Assembly: GCF_040436345.1 (NCBI RefSeq)
Contig: NC_133220.1
Location: 6,946,436-7,010,435 of the forward strand
Origin: Pagrus major
Taxonomy: Eukaryota > Chordata > Actinopteri > Spariformes > Sparidae
Reading direction: 5' to 3'
DNA: 64,000 nt
A program made the translations under genes and the position numbers. Below are positions 52,701 through 64,000 of the stretch, piece after piece; within the stretch, counting starts at the first letter, position 1, and the number at the start of each line of letters is the position of its first letter. The notes below the pieces were generated by a model. It saw only the letters and a list, made by a program, of their open reading frames with translations, was not told where the DNA came from and ran no database searches.

Positions 52701-55200
52701 TGACAGTAATACTCCAAGCTGTCAGGATGCGTTCCCCCTGTTGTAAATGGTCAAATTTAATGACATCAGCCAGAAAATCACAGGACTTATCTGTTGTGGG
52801 GAAATAAGTCAAGAGTATGAATTTGAATTTGCTGTCAGGAGTTGCTTTACCTGCTATAATGGAGCTGGATTTAAGATAAATATGATAAAATAGCGATTTA
52901 TAAATGAATGAGCATACTTTCTTCCAAAAGTCCATAATATTCAAAATGAAAAGTCTCTCACAAATATAATATTTTTTATTGATAGAAATGACAGTAGTTG
53001 GTTGTGTTAATAAAGACATAAAAACACAAACATATGTGCTGTTGTCCCAGTTTAAAAATATAACTAGACAGTCCTGAAATTTGGATTTCACTTCTACAAC
53101 ACAACATCTTCAGATAAAACTCGCTAAAAAATGTCAGTTTTGAGCCTCAGCTCTCTCCACAGTGCCTCTGTGGTACGAGCACAACAGCTCGGGGGCGAAC
53201 TTTTTGTGAACGCGCATTTCCTTCGCCCTTCGGGCCATTTCGGACAGGGGCGGGACTAGGGGAAACAAATCTCGATGAGAAAAACAGAGCTCGATACAAC
53301 ACCAGCTTTTTTGAAAAGGAGGAATATTACGCCTCCGTTTTACAAAGACAAGGCGGCAAATTGCAGCCTTTACCTGGCCGCAAATGTGGCACATTTAAAA
53401 CATTTCCAGGAGTGGGTAGTTTTACAAGCTGTTAAAACGTAATGGCGTCCTGACAGACACAGACAAAAATTAACTTTTACGAACAAGTCTGGAAGAAGCA
53501 AAAATACTTGCCCATTGTTTTGTTTTTCAGTAGTTTTATTTTTTTGACTGTTGTTTCTGTTCTATACACTTTTTCACGGATACAAAACCAAAAAAAAATT
53601 AAATAATACATAATAATAACAATTTTGATTATCCATTTCACAATTTTTTTGAAATAATGATGATTTTTTATTTGTATGTCTTTCCAGGGGATGTGGTCTT
53701 CAGTAGAGTGGTGTAGTTTGTAGTCTTAAAACATGAAATCAGTTCGCACTTACGGTTCCCCTCATCTCAAAGGACGAAGGTTTTTGAATTGGTTTTTAGT
53801 TAAATGCCTAAAATAAGGTCTGTGGTTACCACAGACTGAAGATATTTACATGTTTTGTTCTACGACATAAAAAACATCATAAAATGTCCCACAATTAAAT
53901 TATAAAGCTCTTACATGTGTTAAAAGTGGGAGTTGCTAACGCGTGTCTAAATGACACTACAGAGGTTGTCGGGGACATTAAACGTCATCACGTCGAACAC
54001 GGAGACTCAACTAGTCCGTCTTTACAGGCCGACTTTAGTTACCAACTATTCTCACTTAACTTTACAACTTGTACATTGATCGTCTCAAAATCTGTGAGAT
54101 TTTTAAAATTGTTTTAGTTGGTGTAGCTTCTGTTTCGTACAAACAAATATCTAACAAACAAACAAAATAGATACAATAAATAAAAACACACCTGCTACCT
54201 GTCCATTATTGAAGCGTCTGCAGCCCGAGGCAGCCAGATTACGACCCGTACTGACGTTTTCTTATTAGGCAGCAACCTCAAGTGGCCGTAGTTATTATTA
54301 CAGCAGCAAAAGAGGAAGTCAGGTGAAGTCGTATAAAGAGCGAGATAGTCAGCATAATGAGGAGGTCGGGGAAAGATAGACATTATGAAACCTCTGACTG
54401 AATATGTTTCTATTCACTGTAAAAACGCATCTTTTCTAACTAACTTAACATACATATACAAGTTTTATTTGTTTCTACTTAAAGTTTACAGATTTTCTTT
54501 TCAGACCACTTCTGAACTTATAAACATGAGTTCTTTAATGTAATATACAGAGTTCAGTCAACTCATGGAAATAAGTTTCTAAAGAAACACGATCTGCATA
54601 TTGGCAGACTTCCCAGCATGCATTGTTTGAGCGGTAAAACTCTCCTGAGACCTTTCTTTTTTAATAGTTTGAAGAAAACATATGTTTTGGAAACTTGATG
54701 CTTTTTCTTTAATACATTTTGAGAGATGTCATCGTTCTTTTCCCCACAATAACGAAAAGACTAACATGCTAACCATGATAAAGGTTAATATTAAATTCAG
54801 TCTTTACTTAATCAAATCCTTTACATTTCCTGTCAAATTATCGTGAGTTGGTTAACATTATGTCTTTTATGTCTCCAATGGGAGCAGCTGCTGCTGTTTC
54901 TTGTGTGAAATGAAGAACTGACTTTCCAAAGTACTCAAAGTACTCAAGTATTTAATTGTCGTTGATTCAATTTAATATATTAAGTTAACTGAAGATGTCT
55001 TTTCAAGTTCAGTTAACTTTAAATTGTGTTTCACAAAAAAAGAAATCCTAAAAGAAGATTTTAAACAAACTGTTCAACCTGAATTGAGTTAACTTTATTT
55101 AGTTACCTTTTCATCAGTCGTGCTTATCTTCCTGTCTGATGTGGTCCATACTTCTTCCTCTGCAGCCCCTTTGAAGAAGTGAGGACCAGACAAAATGTCC
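49741..55200. other. Spacer between pentraxin array and next gene
   Basis: AT-rich DNA without a recognised gene. It holds a teleost-type repeat at 51360-52112, poly-T/A runs, and two neighbouring minus-strand open frames at 52591-53091 (166 codons) and 53134-53394 (86 codons) that match nothing I know. A short GC-richer patch with ggggcggg lies near 53240. Another open frame at 54195-54383 also looks like repeat sequence. Confidence 0.6.
51360..52112 (+). repeat. Teleost 'tacttgagtattt' type repeat
   Basis: It starts near gaatgtaagtacgtttactc, contains gctttacttgagtattta and tgaggtacttgtacttactt, and ends ggatctgagtttcctccact. Fragments of the same type lie at 37195-37260 and 49136-49180. 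Non-autonomous DNA elements with this wording are common in fish genomes. Confidence 0.55.
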
Positions 55201-55245
55201 CCACCTTAGCAGCCTAAACCTTCATGGTCCCCAGAAGGGTAGTAA

Positions 55246-55255
55246 ACACACACAC

Positions 55256-55332
<77 letters not shown>
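55246..55332 (+). repeat. (CA)n microsatellite just upstream of a start codon
   Basis: About 40 CA units end 55 bp before the ATG at 55388, in the probable promoter or 5'UTR of the next gene. Confidence 0.95.
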
Positions 55333-55334
<2 letters not shown>

Positions 55335-55387
55335 CCTCTCCTGTCCTGTGCTCTCTCCTCTCAGAGTTGCTCAGACTTGAGGGAGGA

Positions 55388-55507
55388 ATGGCGGCTCCTC
55401 GGAGTTTCTTCATCTCTCTCTCCGCTTTATTTCTGCTGTTATATTTCTCCTGTGGATCTACGACCTCCGGCAACAAGAGAGCAAACCAGGAGCGATGCGG
55501 CATCAAG
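55388..55507 (+). CDS. Signal-peptide first exon, candidate il17rd (Sef)
   Basis: A 40-codon exon starts with an ATG in fair context (ggaATGg). It codes for a clear signal peptide (MAAPRSFFISLSALFLLLYF, then SCGS) and a short hydrophilic stretch ending NQERCGIK, and stops in phase 0 at a GTAAAA donor (55508). No second exon is found in the remaining 8.5 kb, so the first intron is long. In mammals IL17RD, a receptor that restrains FGF signalling, lies in the same chromosomal neighbourhood as SLMAP and DENND6A, and its N-terminus has a signal peptide followed by a Cys-Gly near the end of the first exon. That makes il17rd a reasonable guess but not proven; any secreted or membrane protein with a short first exon would look similar. 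Confidence 0.6.
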
Positions 55508-57691
55508 GTAAAAAACACTACATTTTTTATCTTTAACGTGTTGTTTTTGCGACATTTAGCGAAAAAGCTGCTGCGTCGTCTCAAGTCTCCCAAAAAAAAA
55601 AAAAATTCGGAGGTGGTCGGTTCCGTCTGTTTCTGCTTTCTGTCTCATCGTCTGTAGATGTAAACTCACAGCCGGTTTATTGAGCTAACAGATGAAATAA
55701 GATGAAGTTTTGGAAACACTTTTGTTCAAACAGTCGTGACTTCGCAGTGTTTTGAACGTCGGGCTGCTGCAGTCACGCTTGTTACCTTTTCTCACCTGTC
55801 TGCTCCGTTTCGAAGGGTTTGACCTATTTTTACGTAACGCGAGAAACCAAACTCCGGTGTAAAAAGCGCTAATTTAAAGATCACTCGCTCTACTGGAAGT
55901 CTGAAGAGATCAAGAAAGGAATTAAAACTTGTTTTGCAGAATAAGTCAGATGTATTACTTAATTCGGCACACGTGTAATCTAACATTGAGGGTTTTTAAA
56001 TCAAATATAATCTCCACTTACAACCCTAACTTGTTCACATTATTCACTGTCCTCCAAGATAGAAAAGACATTAAGAAGTTACGTTTGATATTCAGTGCAA
56101 TGCTGAATTGAAAAGTGACACCCAAAGCTCATGTTTGTGTGATTCATCTGAGATATCATCTCAGTCATCATTTAACTGTTACAAGACAAAACAAAACCTT
56201 AATTTATCTCCTGCAGAGAAATAGCTGAACGTTGTTAACAATGTCCTTAAAGTGTCCTGTCCTGTCCTACCTGTCCTGTCTGTGGAGAGGTTGTTCTCTG
56301 CTTTAAACCAAACTCCTTTAAAGAAAGTCATAATTAGAAGTTTCCTCCCTTTGAAGCAGATCTTTTTATCTTTAAAGTATTTTTTCTGTATCCGGTATGT
56401 CTTTGGTTACATTGGGCATGTACATAATACATTAAAGGGCATGTAATGCACTCCAACATCCAATGCAGAGGGTTATATTTGCAGGCTAGACAAAACTAGA
56501 GGATTTGATTAAAGCAGAAACGATGAAAAAGATTTAATAACATGAGTTCTGACAGATAAAACAGAGCTTCCTCGCTCTTTTTTTTTTTTTGAGTTTTGTG
56601 GTTTTGGGGGAATTGCAGGTAGTAAAGCTGATTTCCTGCCTTTTGTGTGTTCTGTTAAAAACATTTGATGTGGAAAACAGGAATATGTGGAGCGATGCAC
56701 CGCCTCCACACTGCTGCTCTGCTTTTGCACTTCACAGCAGCTTTGATTCTGGGCATGAATGAGCCACTATTTAGTCTGCACCATCATCTGAGATCAAAAT
56801 GTGCACACTTTAAAGTTTAGCCTGACAAAAAGCCTTAAAAAGAAAACTTTTCCATTTTTAAATGGTCTTCAGATGCCTCAAAACTGGATGCCTTAATACT
56901 CCTTGTTCTTTTATTGTCGTATTAACCTTATTTTGTACAGATGTGCCAACATTATTCTGAATTATAAACAGTCAGTGATCTTTTTCGACAGGTTTTCGTT
57001 TCTGTCGTTCAGACTGTACCAGACCTCAGATTCATTATTTTACAACTTATTGAACAGTCATGTTATCTTTGTCAGTTAGAAAAGAGGAGTTGATGTTGCT
57101 GCCAGAAGCTTCTGTAGGATTACAGGTTGCTATAATAACCATAGAGTAATTATATAGTTGCTATAATAACCACTTTTACCTTTTTCTTTTTTTTAACCAA
57201 TGCTGAGCTGGGTTGTGTTGAGCTCACCTGACATTACTCGTGAGTAGGTGTTTACACTATTGAGTAGGACTTACATTGACGGTTATTTTCACTGTTTTCT
57301 AGTTAATGATCATTCGATAATTTATGTAAAAACTGCTCGTTGGTCTGAGGTGACGTCTTTAAATGTCAGTCCAGAGATATTCAGTTTACTAGTATCATGT
57401 ATGGCAAAGAAAAGCAGCAAATCCTCACACTTGAGACACTAAAATCAAATGTTGAATGGCAGTTTTGGTTGAAAAATTACCAAAACAATAGTCAGTAATT
57501 GGATCAATTTTGTCGATCATCTAATGGATTAATTGTCAGGATTGAAAAAGTATTTTCTTTTCCATGTTTGTAATGTGGAAAGTAATATTATCCGATTGTG
57601 TGTGTGTGTGTGTGCGCGCTCCACAGGTTTTAATTTTCCTGTGTTGAGAGATGACTCCTACCTGCCTTTGATGCTCTCTCGCTCTCTCTCG

Positions 57692-57726
<35 letters not shown>

Positions 57727-57820
57727 ATCCTGGTTTCCTCTTTCTGGCTTTGAAGTGTTTTCTACAGGAAGCTTCACACTGTTTACTCTGCTGAAACATT
57801 CCTTCCTGCAACACCCCCCC

Positions 57821-57891
57821 CACACACACACACACACACCCACACACACCCCCCCCCCCCCACCCCCAAACACACACACACACACACACAT
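57821..57891 (+). repeat. CA/poly-C low-complexity tract
   Basis: Mixed (CA)n and runs of C. On the opposite strand the G-runs could form quadruplex-type structure. Confidence 0.8.
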
Positions 57892-58022
57892 GCCCTGTCT
57901 CTCGACCACCTCCCCCCCCTCTCTCTCCTGCTTCCCCTCTTTTCAGAAACACACACACACATCAAAGGCTGCTGGATGGGGGTGTGAGGACCTGCTATTC
58001 TACAGGTGTGAGGTTATTAGAG

Positions 58023-58025
<3 letters not shown>

Positions 58026-58068
<43 letters not shown>
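58026..58068 (+). repeat. (GT)n microsatellite
   Basis: About 21 GT units in the long first intron. Confidence 0.9.
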
Positions 58069-58070
<2 letters not shown>

Positions 58071-58139
58071 GACCTATAAATGCTCTGCTAGTTTTACAAG
58101 TTTACAAGGCGCCCTGAGTAGAGCTGGGTATATTTAGAC

Positions 58140-58443
58140 ATTGCTGAAATAATGACTCGATTCACTGTTTTATCGACAAACATTTACCTGCAACTATTTT
58201 GACATTCGATTAATTGTTTGTAATTTCTTGGATCAAACTTTCCTGCTTCTAGTTTCTCTATCGTGATGTTTAGCTTCTTGTCTTTGTTTTATGTGGCGTT
58301 TGTTTTGGTTTAAGACTGTTCAGACAAATCAACATGACTTTAGACGTCACTCAAGTCTTGAAGAATTTGTCATTGACATTTATTTAATTGAGAAAGTAAT
58401 CAGTAGATTAATCGGTAATGAAACTTACTAGTAGTTGCAGCCT
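58140..58443 (+). repeat. Dispersed teleost-type repeat, copy 3
   Basis: It begins with gcaactattttgacattcg style sequence and ends ttaatcggtaatgaaactta then gttgcagcctt. The end matches copy 2 at 2990-3020 in wording and direction. The middle (gatgtttagcttcttgtctt) is longer than in the other copies. Confidence 0.5.
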
Positions 58444-61400
58444 TGATTTAGAAGTTTTTTGGTATGCTAGTGGTGCCCATGTGATAACTGAGTTTCAGTA
58501 TAATACAAGAATTACACTTTTTATACTTTACTTTGTTTTTGTTTAGTTTGTTTGTTTGTCTGTTTGCTAGTGAGAAAAATAGAGCAACACTTTAAATTTC
58601 AAGAGGGACATTTTTAGGTCACTTAAGGCTAAAGATGTTTTTTCCTCTGACGTTTAAATGTTTTTAATCATTTATAAGAAGTTAAACATCCAGTTTAACA
58701 ACCTTAAGCCTCAGTTTCAGTCAGAATTTCAGTGTCAAGTAAAGCTGTGATCAGAACGGCGTCAACACTGTGAGAGTGAATGTTTCCTCCTCATTCATTT
58801 CAATCAGAATCCCTCGTTGGAACAGTGGGGAAGCCATGTCATGAATATGCAGAGTCGTCTACTTGAAAAGTTGAAACTGGATTGGTTTTGTTGTGAAGAA
58901 CGTGGCTTTAGTGATCCTTACGTGTACTTTCACTGCTGCATGTTCATTTTTTATACTTAACTAACAACATGTGACAAAAGCACAAATATAACAGAGAACA
59001 AATAGTTGTTATAAGTACTCCGACAAAGATGTACACATTCTCATTTCCTCTTAGTCCATATTGTAACAGTTAATTTACTCTTTCGGCATCTTATTTCTTC
59101 TTTATTCCACCTTTCTGAACAATATCGAGCAATTGTACTTTTCCTTTAGGATCAACTTCTGGTCATTATCTTCTTTCTTGTAAAGCCTCCTTATTGTTTC
59201 CTAGTAGACACATCCGAGGACAGATTGGTGGAATGATATATATGTAACATTTTCTTTAATGGTTGCATTTACATCTATAAAGGCTTAAGTTTAGCACCAG
59301 AAAATAGAAAACATGGGTTTAGTTTGAGTGTCAGGAAAAACTGAGTAATATTCTTTGAGCAACAATCAAACATTTCAGTTTTAAACTTTGATTCCCCAAT
59401 GTTATTTTTTGTCTAGCATTGAGCCTCCTCATCTCCCACCTAAAGCTACGTGAGATGATGCTCCGCACATGCTGACCCTGACATATTAAGACCCTCTTAA
59501 AACCCAGTAAAAGGTCCCATATTGCAGAAAGTGAGATGTCTATTTTGATGATAAAGCAGATCTAGTAGCTAGGCAAGTATTGTGAAAGTGTTCAACTGCA
59601 CAATCTTCGGAGAATTAAAGCAGCCTGTATTCAGAAACTGAGCTGGAAACATGGTGGGCGGTGCCTGCTCAGGCCTGTGAGAGCTGACCAATTAGAGCAG
59701 ACTGGGCATAGGGGGTGTTAAAGAGACAGGAGCTCAAAGCCTGGCACCTGCATTACCAACAATCCAACCTGTCTACTAGCAGTTCAGTTGAAGATTTGGT
59801 CGTGTTATGCTAGTAGTGGCTAATGTAGCTTCTTGCCTCGAGCGGAGATGAGGAGCCTACAGACGTCTGGAAATCTCACTTCATTTTTCATTTTCATTCT
59901 TGTAGTCTTCAACGCCAACCAACCCCGACTCAAGTCACTGATCACTTTATCAGACTTCATCCAGCTCCCAGATGGCTCCGTCCAACTTCGGAAAACCTGT
60001 GTATAATCATAGGTGTTTTTCCTAGATGGACAAATAATCAGTTTTCTCCAAAAGAAATGGAGATGTTTAAAAAAAAACACTTAACCCCTGGATCTGATGG
60101 CAGAAAGTGCTTCATTTTTACTGAATGCTTCAGAGGCTACAGGTTACTCCAGAGGGCCAGAACGAAGGATGATTTAGGTCCGTGTTCAAACTCTCTCTGG
60201 TTTAAGCACATCTGCTGAAACCATCACATCTGTCTCAGTGGAGGAAGACGTACCAGGAAATAATTCCGCTTCCTTTTCTTTGTCCTGCTCTGGTTTCTTC
60301 ATCCTTCTTTCTCTCGTTTTAAAGTAGGTTTAAACTCTGTGTCCGTGTCACGTATCCCCTCGTCCTCCTTGGCTTCGGTGTGTTTTTGGCATCGGTGGAG
60401 CCTCACAGGGCGTCACGGCTCGGTGGGCGTCCGATGTGAAACACGTGTGTTTTCTGGTTTTCTGGCATCTGAATCAGGCAGAAGGTGAAGGACGGAGGCT
60501 GGGGCTTCACCTCTGACATAAAACGTCTCAGGGAAATATTTCTTCACAGTCAAATATCCAAAACGAGTTTATAGGCTCAAGGAAATTAATTTTTGTCTAG
60601 ATTTATTAGTGAATGAGGAGAAAACAACCATGTGTTTCAGACATGGGGGAATCACAATAAGTGCAATGTTGTTGTCAGGATGTCTCTTTCATACTTCAGA
60701 GTACGTTTGCACGAAGTTAAATCTTTCTCAACTTCTCCATGTCTCGCAGCTGGGCAACTTTGGAGTCTTTGAGCCATGGTTGGCAGCAACAGCATGTTTT
60801 TCACGGTTCAAGGAATAGTGTCCTGTCCCTTCGCTAGTGTTAAAGTCTGTGTGAGTACATTGGGCGTTAGAGTCATGGCAGACAAAGTGAGTCCTAATAC
60901 TTTTTTTGGTACAGGACGAAATGTGTCTGCAGCACTGGCGATCAAAAACACACAATCACGTGGGAGAAGTTATCCTTTCAGACACATGTTTGACATTCTG
61001 TAAGGTTAAATTTAAGCTCAAATCATGTTTTCCTCAACCTAACCAAGTATTTTTTGTTGCCTAAGATGAACCAAACAGAGCCAAAAAACTAATTTAAATT
61101 AAAAGTGAATTTAGCGTAAAAATAATATGTTTCCACGATGGATACAAACCCAGGTGTCCTGAGTGAGATTCCTAAACGTAACACACCACAACGCCTTGCT
61201 TCAGATGTCGTTTTCGTTGCTCGTTTGTAAGTTGAAATGATGGAACAAAATTGATTACGATGCTCCAGGAACAACACCAGAACAGTGATATCAGATTAAC
61301 CATCAAAAACTGTCAGGTATTAAAAGCTTCCCTCAAATATGTGGTCAAGTTCATAATCTTGTTTACTTATTCTTTGATTAAACAGTTACTAATCTTGGTA

Positions 61401-64000
61401 AACAGATATCTTCTTATGACTCCAGATATCTGTAGAAAAGATAATTTTGGTATGGGAAGTGTTGGTATGAGTAGTGTTGACCGATCATGTCTGAGTCTGC
61501 TGTGGTTGAATTAGGTAAATGGTCTGCGTGGAGGGCAGAAGAGGCAAAATGCAAGCTCCGATCAGTTATTGTCTGACAATGATTAAGCTTTTAATTAGCT
61601 TTTAAAAAATGTATCTGTATTCATCTGCAGATTAAGAGTTTTCTCTCAACTCTAATCTTATTCTCGCATCTCAAGTTCCTAATTGGACTGTCAACAATAA
61701 GGTATACGGAAGAGGAAGTCTTGGCTCAAATATTTATTATCCAGATGTCTGCTAGTTAGATCAAAAGCCCTGAAAAACTGGCCATTGCCAAAGGCAAAAT
61801 CATCGTCAGATTATTTAGGACCGGAACTAATTTAATATATCCAAATGTAGACTGTATTTTATTTAGACAGAGTTCTTGTACAGCTGCTTGAGTTCCGACA
61901 ACATTTAACAATTTTGGCTTCTTTTGTTCATGTTTTATTTAATTGTTGTTACATTTCTCAAAGTAAGGTATCGGAAAAAAGATAATTGATATTTCAATAA
62001 TTTCCAGCTATAGAAGAGACTTAAACTTCAACACTGCTCTTCTTCTCTTCTTTTTTGGGATGTTTGTCAGTATTAGAGTTTGACTGATAAATTGTCTGCA
62101 GCTCACTGCAGATTTCATGTTATTTCTTGAGGATATTTTGTATTTTCATGGTTCGTTCGTTCAGTCACACTCATGTGTCTCAACCCACCCTCAGTGTCTC
62201 AGTTGGTGACTGTAAGTCCAGGTCACATGACTACATCCTCTGTTGTCTTTGGATTGGACCCTCACACATAGTCGTTACATTTATGCTGTTTGTGGTGACC
62301 GATGTTGGTTTGTGTCTTTTCAAAGAAAGTCAGGGTTCGTCCTGATCCCGACTCTGTAACGAGAGAGAGAGAGGACAAACTGTCACAGCAGGAGGGGAAT
62401 AACTCCTCCTGGGTGAGGAGGAGGAGGAGGAGGAGTTGAGATGAAGAAGAGGGGTGGGGGGTCATTGAGGAGCAGTCATGCAGGAGGAGGAAGCTGCAGG
62501 TTTTGTTCCTGTGGTGGGAAATCTCTGGTTGGCTGCTCCCGAACACACACACACACACAGTTTGCATTGTTGCACCTCACTTTTGTTTCCAGCTTTCTCT
62601 TTCTGGATTTGTTCCTCCTCTGGAGCTGCAGAGCTGAGATCAGATTTGATGAAAAAACATAACCACAGAAACAAAATCTGATCACATCTGGTCACCTGAG
62701 ACAAAAACGAAATCTGTGCATTCCTAATCATCATACCTACATATTAACCTCTACTCATTTATATAACATTTTGACTCGGCTACAGTAAATTTAATACAGC
62801 TAGTCGAAGTCTGTTTTCATGAATGCAAATTGTGAAACACGGTTGTAGACTCTGGAAATCTCACATCCTCTGTTGGATTGATGTTCTCAGGCTCATTGGC
62901 TGAACTGCTCTTCACTGTGTGTCAGCAGTTGATTTAACACAATCTGGTTTTCCCATCAGTGTGCACCTCAGATGATTTACAGATCTGCTCGACACGCAGG
63001 GACGAAGCTAACCTCGTTCTTTACTAATTTTCCTTCAGTACTGAAACTCGAAAACAGTCAAAATACATGTTCTGTTTTGTGAAAAGTTGTTTTTATGTTA
63101 GTGTAGCCTGTCACACAGTTCATGTGTTCATATTTACTGACACAAATGAAAAAAACTGGTTTCATTGAAGCTGACCAGCTGATATAAAGCTTAATTTTAA
63201 TGGTGGAAAACATCAGATGACAGTGAAGGGAACAAGAAATGTGTTTTCATTCAGGGCACATTTCAGCAGTGTCCCAAAAGCCGCTTTCCGCTCTGCTCCA
63301 AAACACTGTGTGCTGACTTGGGACCTACATCACTACAAAGTTGGAAATATTAACAATAAAAACACATAAAAAAGGACATTTAACAAAACTATTTAACTAT
63401 GTAGCTGACTCAACCTCAATACAAACACAATCATAAAAAAAAATGACGAAATAAATAAAAGCATGACGTCCACTTCTGAAATGTCCCGGTGGGATGTGAG
63501 GCTCGTGTATGACGGGACAAAACGGCACACACACAAACACACACACATACATAGATATTCTAGTGCGGCCGTGTTGTTCCATATGGTAGTGTTTGTCTGA
63601 GTTAGAGACAGGAAGACATTAAGAGGAACAGGGCTGGGTTTTTAGCCCTGAGGCATTTGCATGAACAAGACCCTCATCAACTACACACACACGCACAAGC
63701 ACACAAAGTTTAAGTGTGAGGCTCTTTGTGGCTGTTAAGATTTTCATGTTGTGAACACTAAAAATAAGTTTTAGGCTGTTCGGCAGCTTCGTCAGCAGGT
63801 CCCTTCGTGCTCCTTTAAACCAGAAAGAACATTTGTTCTATTTGTTTTGCACAAGTAGATTTGTTTTCTGGAAACTTGGTGACTTGAGGCCTTGTTGATG
63901 AACTACTGTGGCTGGCGAGCGAAGGATCGTGTTATAGTAGAAAAAAAACTAGTTCCTACGACGTGTTCTGACCAGCAGAGTGAAAAGCTAACAGCCAAAG

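Larger units (their letters stand above)
55508..64000 (+). other. Long first intron of the 55388 gene
   Basis: No exon is recognised. The interval contains many simple repeats (about 57595-57614, 57693-57722, 57821-57891, 58026-58068, 63524-63548), a dispersed repeat at 58140-58443, a possible repeat near 59505-59790 (aaaggtcccatattgcagaa) and a purine-rich GAG/AGG patch near 62360-62440. The longest open frame (57533-58117) runs through microsatellites and is not a gene. Confidence 0.55.

Noticed and set aside
57533-58117. 194-codon plus-strand open frame
   Set aside because: It is mostly translated (TG)n, (CA)n and C-runs, which lack stops in this frame. No protein feature is seen.

Overview
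The window looks like nuclear DNA of a teleost fish, probably a percomorph. It has intron-rich vertebrate genes with GT/AG splice sites, very abundant (CA)n microsatellites, a fish-type Tc1 transposon and several dispersed repeats of teleost type. The species cannot be told from the sequence.

Layout: (1) Positions 1-9800 hold the 5' end of slmap on the minus strand: a first coding exon with the start of the FHA domain, a likely non-coding first exon in a CpG-rich block near 9.3-9.8 kb, and intron sequence down to position 1. (2) About 4.9 kb of repeat-rich spacer follows. (3) dennd6a lies on the plus strand (14686-26799). All 19 coding exons can be followed splice by splice and give a 605-codon protein. 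slmap and dennd6a are head to head, as in mammals. (4) 26.8-32.7 kb is non-coding. (5) 32.8-49.7 kb is a tandem array of three units, each with a five-exon minus-strand gene (A, B, C in plus-strand order) for a secreted pentraxin-like protein of unusual build. Each has a signal peptide, then the first strand of a pentraxin fold, a Thr/Pro-rich mucin-like segment inserted into that fold, the rest of the pentraxin domain with the calcium loop shortened, and a basic C-terminal tail with an RGRPKG motif (A and B). (6) A 1609-bp Tc1-like element with perfect outer inverted repeats sits between genes A and B. Its transposase is broken by one extra base, and the empty target site survives in the paralogous flank of B. 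(7) 49.7-55.2 kb is repeat-rich spacer. (8) At 55388 a plus-strand signal-peptide exon starts a gene whose first intron fills the rest of the window. By position and exon shape it is a candidate il17rd (Sef).

slmap and dennd6a are ordinary conserved housekeeping-type genes. The accessory region is the pentraxin array. Its three paralogues differ mainly in the mucin-like segment (five 12-residue repeats, three 14-residue repeats, or none), in an extra in-frame duplicated exon in A, and in the C-terminal tail. These are signs of rapid change in what is probably an innate recognition or acute-phase family.
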